In this document: piece by piece, positions 1-3,877 of the stretch
Layout: each line of letters opens with the position of its first letter
Numbering within the stretch: the stretch's first letter is position 1
Assembly: GCA_020844525.1 (NCBI GenBank)
Contig: JAJGAH010000176.1
Location: 1-5,861, forward strand
Length of the DNA stretch: 5,861 bases
Origin: Eubacterium sp.
Lineage (GTDB): Bacteria > Bacillota > Clostridia > Lachnospirales > Lachnospiraceae
Direction of reading: 5' to 3'
The notes under the pieces: model-generated
What the model was told of the DNA's origin: nothing
What the model saw: the letters and a program-made list of their open reading frames with translations, nothing else
Database searches by the model: none
Program-made: the position numbers and the translations under genes

Positions 1-485
1 GACAGACCTTTGGAAAAGAAGTGAAGCTCGTCCGTACGATGCCGAATACGCCGGCACTTGTCGGAGAGGGAATGACAGCACTTTCTCCCAATGAGAGGGT
101 CACGGAAGATGACCTGGCGGTTGTGGAAGAAATTTTTCAGAGCTTTGGACGTTATGCGGTTGTACCGGAACCCATGATCGATGTGGTTACCGGTGTGAGC
201 GGCAGCTCACCCGCATATGCCTTCCTGTTTATAGAGGCGCTGGCTGACGCTGCGGTCCATGAAGGCATGCCAAGAGGGCAGGCATATACATTCGCGGCCC
301 AGACGCTTCTTGGAAGCGCAAAAATGGTTCTGGAGACAGGAAAGCATCCGGGTGCACTGAAGGATATGGTCTGCTCTCCCGGCGGAACAACAATTGAGGC
401 AGTCCGTGTGCTGGAAGAGAAGGGATTCCGCAGTGCGGTGATGGATGCAACCATTGCCTGCATCAGGAAAGCCAGGGATTTATAA
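1..485 (+). CDS. proC: Pyrroline-5-carboxylate reductase, C-terminal part (5' end outside window)
   Basis: This is the last 160 residues of a cytoplasmic enzyme that reduces 1-pyrroline-5-carboxylate to L-proline with NAD(P)H, the final step of proline synthesis. The open frame is already running at position 3, so the N-terminal Rossmann dinucleotide-binding domain (about 100 residues of a usual 265-270) lies upstream of the window. Visible family marks are the VRTMPNTPALVGEG segment (about 30-77), the GVSGSSPAYAF segment that starts the helical dimerisation domain (about 192-227), and the P5CR signature region PGALKDMVCSPGGTTIEA (348-401), which contributes to substrate binding. The apparent GTG at 21 is an internal valine codon, not a start. 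The stop at 483-485 is 23 nt from the next gene, whose ribosome binding site follows directly, so the two are probably co-transcribed. The assignment is secure; no frameshift or missing motif is seen in the visible part. Confidence 0.96.
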   Translation, partial: QTFGKEVKLVRTMPNTPALVGEGMTALSPNERVTEDDLAVVEEIFQSFGRYAVVPEPMIDVVTGVSGSSPAYAFLFIEALADAAVHEGMPRGQAYTFAAQTLLGSAKMVLETGKHPGALKDMVCSPGGTTIEAVRVLEEKGFRSAVMDATIACIRKARDL

Positions 486-508
486 ATTCAAAAAGGAGGA
501 AATCAACG

Positions 509-1072
509 ATGGCAAAGGTTTATGTATTTCTTGCAGATGGCCTGGAAGAGGTTGAGACAGTTACACCCATTGATGTACTCAGAAGAGCTGGAAATGAGGT
601 CATTACCGTTTCCACAATGGGAAGGAAATGGATCCGGGGCTCGCATAAAATATATCTTGAAGCTGACCGGATGCTCCAGGAGGTAAAGTGCGAGGACGGA
701 GACCTGTACGTACTTCCCGGCGGTGGTGAGGGAACGAAGAATCTTGGGGCATGCAGAGAGCTTACGCAGATTCTGCAGGCTGCATATATCTCCGGAAAAC
801 ATATCGCGGCGATCTGCGCTGCACCGTCCATCTTTGGAAAGCTGGGATTTTTGGAGAGCAGAAGGGCAACCGTATATCCTGGTATGGAGAATACGCTTAC
901 AGGTGCATCTTATCAGGATGTACCGGTTGTAACCGACGATAATGTCACCACCGGGCACGGTCCAGGAGCGGCTTTTGATTTTGCGCTGGAGCTGGTAAGG
1001 ATCATGAACGGGGCAGATACGGCGGTCCAGCTGAAAAAGCAGATGGTTTTCCAGCACGATACCATCGTCTGA
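509..1072 (+). CDS. DJ-1/PfpI family protein (DJ-1/YajL/ThiJ-like)
   Basis: This 187-residue single-domain cytoplasmic protein belongs to the DJ-1/PfpI (class I glutamine amidotransferase-like) superfamily. Its N-terminus (VFLADGLEEVETVTPIDVL, residues 6-24) matches the DJ-1/YajL branch, with Glu16 at the position of the glutamate that activates the reactive cysteine in DJ-1. The nucleophile elbow is AICAAPS, with Cys103 as the equivalent of DJ-1 Cys106. The GPGAAFDFALELV segment (151-163) is the conserved C-terminal helix region. Tyr123 appears to occupy the place of DJ-1 His126, but this is a by-eye alignment. Length is normal for the family. Family members have been described as redox-responsive chaperones, methylglyoxal-handling or deglycase-type proteins; the true activity here cannot be read from sequence. 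The start is fixed by AGGAGG at 494-499, nine bases before the ATG. It lies in a probable operon after proC and is followed after 10 nt by a small gene. Confidence 0.93.
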   Translation: MAKVYVFLADGLEEVETVTPIDVLRRAGNEVITVSTMGRKWIRGSHKIYLEADRMLQEVKCEDGDLYVLPGGGEGTKNLGACRELTQILQAAYISGKHIAAICAAPSIFGKLGFLESRRATVYPGMENTLTGASYQDVPVVTDDNVTTGHGPGAAFDFALELVRIMNGADTAVQLKKQMVFQHDTIV

Positions 1073-1075
1073 GGT
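1070..1075 (+). promoter_or_regulatory. Ribosome binding site overlapping the DJ-1 stop codon
   Basis: TGAGGT contains the GAGG core at 1071-1074, overlapping the TGA stop (1070-1072) of the DJ-1-like gene. It sits eight bases before the ATG at 1083. This supports 1083 rather than the in-frame TTG at 1077 as the start of the next gene, and suggests that its translation is coupled to that of the gene before it. Confidence 0.65.
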
Positions 1076-1082
1076 ATTGCCC

Positions 1083-1340
1083 ATGAGACTGGAAAAGGTG
1101 CAGAGGCTTCTGACGGAAAAGGGATATCATTTTTCCTATGCAGAGGAGGATGGTGTTGGCAGTATAGATTTTCTGGACCGGGGTCTTTCCTATCATATCT
1201 GGGAATTCCGGAATGATGATGGAAGCTGTGGGGCAGAGACCAATCTGATGCATGCCGGTCATATGGAGGAAATCTCCGGAGATTATGAAGACCAGATCTG
1301 CAAAACGCTTGAGATTTTTGATAACAGACCTGGAATGTGA
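1083..1340 (+). CDS. Small uncharacterised protein, 85 residues
   Basis: I do not recognise a functional family. The product is 85 residues, acidic, soluble in appearance, with no signal peptide or membrane segment. It opens with an amphipathic helix-like stretch (MRLEKVQRLLTEKGYHF). A probable beta-rich core follows (GSIDFLDRGLSYHIWEF, about residues 27-43). Next come GAETNLMHAGHMEEISGDYEDQI (about 50-72) and a short C-terminal helix ending DNRPGM. The alternation of Gly, aromatic and acidic residues looks like a compact folded domain, not random sequence. The start at 1083 is preferred because GAGG at 1071-1074 is well placed. An in-frame TTG six bases upstream would have almost no spacing. 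It lies 10 nt after the DJ-1-like gene and 95 nt before the HAD gene, so it is probably an operon member. That this is a real gene rests on the binding site, the clean same-strand placement and plausible composition, not on a known homologue. Confidence 0.75.
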   Translation: MRLEKVQRLLTEKGYHFSYAEEDGVGSIDFLDRGLSYHIWEFRNDDGSCGAETNLMHAGHMEEISGDYEDQICKTLEIFDNRPGM

Positions 1341-1420
1341 CTGCGGTTATTCGATTGATAAGCAGTTATACGACACAAAAAAAGAGGAGAGGAACCAATA
1401 GGCTGGCGGACACCAGGATG

Positions 1421-1427
1421 AGAGGAG
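1421..1427 (+). promoter_or_regulatory. Ribosome binding site that decides the HAD gene start
   Basis: AGAGGAG lies eight bases before the ATG at 1436. The competing in-frame starts (GTG 1337, ATG 1418) have no suitably spaced purine-rich site. A second Shine-Dalgarno-like tract, GAGGAGAGGAA at 1384-1394, has no ATG, GTG or TTG at a usable distance. Confidence 0.7.
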
Positions 1428-1435
1428 AGAAGCCG

Positions 1436-2176
1436 ATGAGCTGGCAGACAATGGAAGAAGGGATGATACGCAGACGGTCCTGGCCGCATGTGGTGATTTT
1501 TGATATGGACGGGCTGATGTACAAGACTGAACAGATGATTCAGGACGCCTGGAACATTGTGGGGCCAGATATCATCGGTTTTCCTCTTGGTGATGAGCTC
1601 TATCATACGATGGGGATGAACCGGGCACTCCGGGTGCAGTACTTTGAGGAGCGGTTTGGCAAAAGCTTTCCTTATACTGAATTCGAAAAAAGATACAAAG
1701 CGATTGTCACCAAAAAAAAGATGACAGAGGGTATTCCTGTGCAGAAGGGACTTTTTGAGCTTCTTGCCTGTCTGTCCGAGGAGAAGATACCGATGGTGCT
1801 TGCAACAGGATCGAGCAGCATACATACCTATCTGAATATGCGGGTCACACACACGCCAAATGTATTCCGCGTGATCATATGCGGTGATATGGTTAAGGCG
1901 GCAAAACCGGATCCGTATATTTACCATCTCTCCTGTGAGAAGCTGGATATGAAGCCTGATGAGGTACTGGTGCTGGAGGATTCTGTCAATGGCGTGAAGG
2001 CGGCATATGCTGCGGGAACCCCGGTGATTATGATACCAGATCTGCAGAAAGACACGGCTGCGGTTGACGCAATGTATCTGAAAAAGATGGATTCACTGCT
2101 GAATGTGCGGGATTATATACAAAAATGCTTAGGGATGTGTGTAAAAAATGATAAGACAGTACGCATAGAGGAATAG
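1436..2176 (+). CDS. HAD superfamily hydrolase, subfamily IA (phosphatase or phosphoglucomutase-like)
   Basis: This 246-residue protein of the haloacid dehalogenase superfamily carries all four HAD motifs. Motif I is FDMDGL, with nucleophile Asp23 and acid/base Asp25. Motif II is LATGSSS, with Thr124. Motif III is the lysine in AAKPDP (Lys157). Motif IV is LEDSVNGVKAA, with Glu181 and Asp182 for magnesium. A helical cap between motifs I and II (about residues 30-100) is the arrangement of subfamily IA, which includes beta-phosphoglucomutase and small-molecule phosphatases. The substrate cannot be predicted from this. The basic N-terminal tail before motif I (about 18 residues) is somewhat long. 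The open frame extends further upstream to a GTG at 1337 overlapping the preceding stop, but that start lacks a binding site. The gene ends only about 10 nt before the 3' end of the SRP RNA, which is transcribed toward it from the opposite strand. Confidence 0.92.
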   Translation: MSWQTMEEGMIRRRSWPHVVIFDMDGLMYKTEQMIQDAWNIVGPDIIGFPLGDELYHTMGMNRALRVQYFEERFGKSFPYTEFEKRYKAIVTKKKMTEGIPVQKGLFELLACLSEEKIPMVLATGSSSIHTYLNMRVTHTPNVFRVIICGDMVKAAKPDPYIYHLSCEKLDMKPDEVLVLEDSVNGVKAAYAAGTPVIMIPDLQKDTAAVDAMYLKKMDSLLNVRDYIQKCLGMCVKNDKTVRIEE

Positions 2177-2186
2177 AAAATATAAT

Positions 2187-2452
2187 ACCGCGCGCATCCC
2201 GTCGATTCGTCCCCGCATGCGTTACTTCTGCAGTTAGCTCGGCCCAGGCAGCCTCACGTCACACGAAAGGTTCTGCTTAGTGCTGCTGCATTCCTGCCCT
2301 GACACGGTTCACAGATTTCCGTTGCGCAAGACCCAGACGTCAACGCCACTTACAGAAGGCTGCCATGAAAGAACTAAAACCTCTGTTCAGCATCACCCCT
2401 GCTATAGCGGATTGCAGGTACAGGGAGCCGCTGCTTCCCCGGCTGCGCGGAT
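2187..2452 (-). ncRNA. ffs: Signal recognition particle RNA, large Firmicutes type (scRNA/6S SRP RNA)
   Basis: Read on the minus strand, this stretch matches the Bacillus subtilis-type SRP RNA along its whole length as I know that molecule. It carries an Alu-domain start (GGGGAAGCAGCGG, then CCCUGUACCUGCAAUCCGCU and AGCAGGG). The mid-region UAAGUGGCGUUGACGU is followed by GGUCUUGCGCAACGG. Domain IV has a GGAA tetraloop (plus-strand 2291-2294). The 3' half contains GCCUGGGCCGAGCUAACUGC and GAAUCGAC. The ends pair (CCGCGC near 2450 with GCGCGG near 2190). About 266 nt is close to the 271 nt of the B. subtilis RNA. It scaffolds Ffh (SRP54) for co-translational membrane targeting; the Alu domain is absent from the short 4.5S RNA of enterobacteria. 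Ends are estimated from the promoter and the terminal helix, to within several bases. After the helix the transcript would run into AUUAUAUUUU, which may help termination. Gene symbol scr is used in Bacillus. Confidence 0.95.
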
Positions 2453-2459
2453 ATGATGA

Positions 2460-2488
2460 AGTATACCGTCTTTATTTTTAAAAGTCAA
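2460..2488 (-). promoter_or_regulatory. Promoter of the SRP RNA
   Basis: On the minus strand a -35 TTGACT (plus-strand 2483-2488) and a -10 TATACT (2460-2465) are separated by exactly 17 bases of A/T-rich spacer. Transcription would start near 2452-2454, just before the first pairing base of the SRP RNA. Both hexamers are one mismatch from the sigma-A consensus, as expected for a strongly expressed stable RNA. Confidence 0.88.
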
Positions 2489-2502
2489 CCAGAGCTTTTT
2501 TC

Positions 2503-2531
2503 TTGTGCCAGACTTTGATTTATCATATAAT
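2503..2531 (+). promoter_or_regulatory. Probable promoter of the phosphofructokinase gene
   Basis: A perfect -10 TATAAT at 2526-2531 is preceded at 17 bases by TTGTGC (2503-2508), which keeps the TTG of the -35 consensus. A start near 2537-2539 gives a leader of about 54 nt. The two -35 boxes of this promoter and the SRP RNA promoter are only 14 bases apart, so they diverge from a shared A/T-rich region. The in-frame GTG at 2505 lies inside the -35 box and so cannot be the protein start if this promoter is used. Confidence 0.75.
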
Positions 2532-2551
2532 AAAAGCTGCGAATTGGTGAG

Positions 2552-2579
2552 GCAGGAACAATGTCCTGCTGTCCCAGGA
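2552..2579 (+). promoter_or_regulatory. Leader with two alternative hairpins before phosphofructokinase
   Basis: GCAGGA (2552-2557) can pair with TCCTGC (2564-2569) over a 6-base loop. The TCCTG part (2564-2568) can instead pair with CAGGA (2575-2579), which abuts the Shine-Dalgarno sequence. The two foldings exclude each other. The stems are short, so a regulatory role is only a possibility. Confidence 0.3.
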
Positions 2580-2584
2580 AAGGA
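2579..2584 (+). promoter_or_regulatory. Ribosome binding site that decides the phosphofructokinase start
   Basis: AAAGGA ends seven bases before the ATG at 2592. The codons from 2592 give MLRIGMLTSGGD, which is where the family's N-terminal strand and glycine-rich loop are expected. The open frame upstream to 2505 encodes nothing family-like. Confidence 0.75.
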
Positions 2585-2591
2585 TGAGACT

Positions 2592-3671
2592 ATGTTGAGA
2601 ATTGGTATGTTGACGAGCGGCGGCGATTGCCAGGCACTGAACGCGACAATGCGCGGCGTGGTAAAGGGCCTCGCAAACAACGTGGACGAGCTCGAGGTCT
2701 ACGGCTTCATGAACGGGTATAAGGGCCTTATTTACGGCGATTACAGGATGCTGACAGCGAAGGATTTTTCAGGCATTCTTACCCGCGGCGGCACAATCCT
2801 CGGAACGTCACGTCAGCCCTTCAAGCTGATGCGGGAGCCGGATGAAAATGGTCTGGACAAGGTAGAGGCAATGAAGCAGAATTATTATAAGCTTCGTCTG
2901 GACTGTCTTGTGATTCTCGGAGGAAACGGCACGCAGAAAACGGCAAATCTTCTCCGTGAAGAGGGACTGAATATCATTCATCTTCCCAAGACCATTGACA
3001 ATGATATCTATGGAACGGACATGACCTTTGGTTTTTACAGCGCAGTTGACATTGCCTCAAATGCGATCGACTGTATCCATACCACAGCCTCATCACACAA
3101 CCGAGTGTTTATCGTAGAGGTCATGGGACATAAGGTGGGATGGCTCACGCTGTATTCGGGAATTGCAAGTGGAGCCGATGTCATCCTGATCCCTGAGATT
3201 CCCTATGATATCAATAAGGTGATTGAGGCGATCAACAACCGCAAGAAGCGCGGCAGCGGCTTTACGATTCTGGCAGTGGCAGAGGGTGCAATCCCGAAGG
3301 ACATTGCGGCACTCCCGAAGAAGGACATGAAGAAAAAAATGGCTGAAATTGCGCAGCAGTTCCCGTCTATTTCCTACAAGATCGCAGATGATATCTACAA
3401 GGAAACCGGCATGGAAATCCGCGTGACAGTTCCGGGCCATATGCAGAGGGGAGGAAGCCCCTGCGCTTATGATCGTATTCTGTCTACAAGGATTGGATCT
3501 GAAGCGGCAAAGCTGATTATGGATGGACAGTACGGCAACATGGTCGCACTGGTGAACGGGAAGATCCGGAAGGTGCCGCTTGAGGATGTTGCAGGAAAGC
3601 TTAAGACAGTGGATCCGGCATGTCAGGAAATCGCAGATGCAAAGCGCATCGGAATTTCCTTTGGTGACTAA
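2592..3671 (+). CDS. pfkA: 6-phosphofructokinase (probably ATP-dependent, group III-like)
   Basis: This 359-residue cytoplasmic enzyme phosphorylates fructose 6-phosphate to fructose 1,6-bisphosphate in glycolysis. The motifs appear in order: phosphoryl-donor loop LTSGGDCQALN (7-17), GTSRQPF (71-77), GGNGT (110-114), PKTIDND (132-138) with catalytic Asp136 and Asp138, SHNRVFIVEVMGHKVGWL (168-185), EGAI with Glu231, and IRVTVPGHMQRGGSP (276-290). Arg277, His283 and Arg286 stand where E. coli Arg243, His249 and Arg252 bind sugar phosphate. Donor preference is hinted at by Gly113, equivalent to E. coli Gly104 (ATP type; Asp there marks PPi enzymes). Lys133 replaces E. coli Gly124 and is seen in PPi-dependent and group III enzymes. 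Gly with Lys is the pattern I associate with ATP-using group III enzymes, so ATP is favoured but not proven. Length exceeds the 320 of E. coli PfkA, as in group III. It has its own promoter and leader and is probably ended by the hairpin before dnaX. Confidence 0.95.
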   Translation: MLRIGMLTSGGDCQALNATMRGVVKGLANNVDELEVYGFMNGYKGLIYGDYRMLTAKDFSGILTRGGTILGTSRQPFKLMREPDENGLDKVEAMKQNYYKLRLDCLVILGGNGTQKTANLLREEGLNIIHLPKTIDNDIYGTDMTFGFYSAVDIASNAIDCIHTTASSHNRVFIVEVMGHKVGWLTLYSGIASGADVILIPEIPYDINKVIEAINNRKKRGSGFTILAVAEGAIPKDIAALPKKDMKKKMAEIAQQFPSISYKIADDIYKETGMEIRVTVPGHMQRGGSPCAYDRILSTRIGSEAAKLIMDGQYGNMVALVNGKIRKVPLEDVAGKLKTVDPACQEIADAKRIGISFGD

Positions 3672-3706
3672 TGATATACGGATCAGAAGGTATGTTTTCA
3701 AGACAA

Positions 3707-3762
3707 TTTCATGAGCATCCATCTTTAGATCTCAATATCACATGATGTAAGAGCCCATGAAA
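3707..3762 (+). repeat. Inverted repeat in the pfkA-dnaX intergenic region
   Basis: TTTCATG (3707-3713) is the exact reverse complement of CATGAAA (3756-3762). After one A-C mismatch the pairing resumes with GC (3715-3716) against GC (3753-3754). Inside the loop CATC (3720-3723) could pair with GATG (3744-3747). The structure would lie in the 3' region of the phosphofructokinase message or, if a promoter lies further upstream, in a dnaX leader. Its 42-nt loop makes it moderately convincing only. Confidence 0.35.
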
Positions 3763-3778
3763 CAGAGTAAGCAGAAGG

Positions 3779-3834
3779 TGCTCCCGTTGGCGGCTGCATG
3801 AACGCCGCGCTGACGGGAGCAATTTATCTTTTGT
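3779..3834 (+). terminator. Terminator-like hairpin between pfkA and dnaX
   Basis: TGCTCCCGT (3779-3787) pairs perfectly with ACGGGAGCA (3813-3821). An inner stem GCGGC (3790-3794) pairs with GCCGC (3804-3808) over a 9-base loop. A T-rich tail follows (ATTTATCTTTT, 3821-3831), not a pure T run, so termination may be partial. It would end the phosphofructokinase message 108-150 nt after its stop and leaves the dnaX promoter unexplained. I see no convincing promoter in 3672-3877. Confidence 0.65.
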
Positions 3835-3862
3835 GCCGGAAAAAATACGGCAATTTTTTTTG

Positions 3863-3868
3863 AAGGAG
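3863..3868 (+). promoter_or_regulatory. Ribosome binding site that decides the dnaX start
   Basis: AAGGAG lies nine bases before the ATG at 3878, where the protein begins MSYTALYRKFRP, the usual DnaX N-terminus. The in-frame GTG at 3833 upstream overlaps the terminator tail, has no binding site and would add residues not expected in the family. Confidence 0.85.
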
Positions 3869-3877
3869 CAACAGGGT

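Noticed and set aside
503..1084. Long open frame on the minus strand opposite the DJ-1-like gene (193 residues)
   Set aside because: It mirrors a well-supported gene with intact family motifs. It lacks a family resemblance, and its Cys/Ser/Arg-rich composition is typical of antisense frames in this base composition.
1283..1927. Minus-strand open frame of 214 residues opposite the HAD gene
   Set aside because: The plus strand carries all four HAD motifs. The antisense product is rich in His, Arg and Cys with no recognisable domain.
2181..2186. TATAAT on the plus strand just after the HAD stop
   Set aside because: There is no -35 element at 16-18 bases upstream, and transcription from it would only give antisense to the SRP RNA. 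It is better explained as the complement of the U-rich SRP RNA end.
2505..2591. N-terminal extension of phosphofructokinase from the GTG at 2505
   Set aside because: The GTG lies in the probable -35 box, and the extra 29 residues do not resemble the family. A well-spaced ribosome binding site serves the ATG at 2592.
2402..2680. Minus-strand open frame crossing the SRP RNA start and its promoter
   Set aside because: It runs through the SRP RNA promoter and the first part of the RNA as well as the antisense of the phosphofructokinase start. No protein-like features are seen.
3093..3722. Minus-strand open frame of 209 residues opposite phosphofructokinase
   Set aside because: It is opposite a gene with complete catalytic motifs, and no binding site or domain is evident.
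3831..3859. TTGTGC before dnaX, identical to the -35 box of pfkA, as a possible promoter
   Set aside because: The position 17 bases downstream reads TTTTTT and gives no -10 element.
3833..3877. N-terminal extension of dnaX from the GTG at 3833
   Set aside because: There is no ribosome binding site; AAGGAG at 3863-3868 serves the ATG at 3878, which gives the normal DnaX N-terminus.
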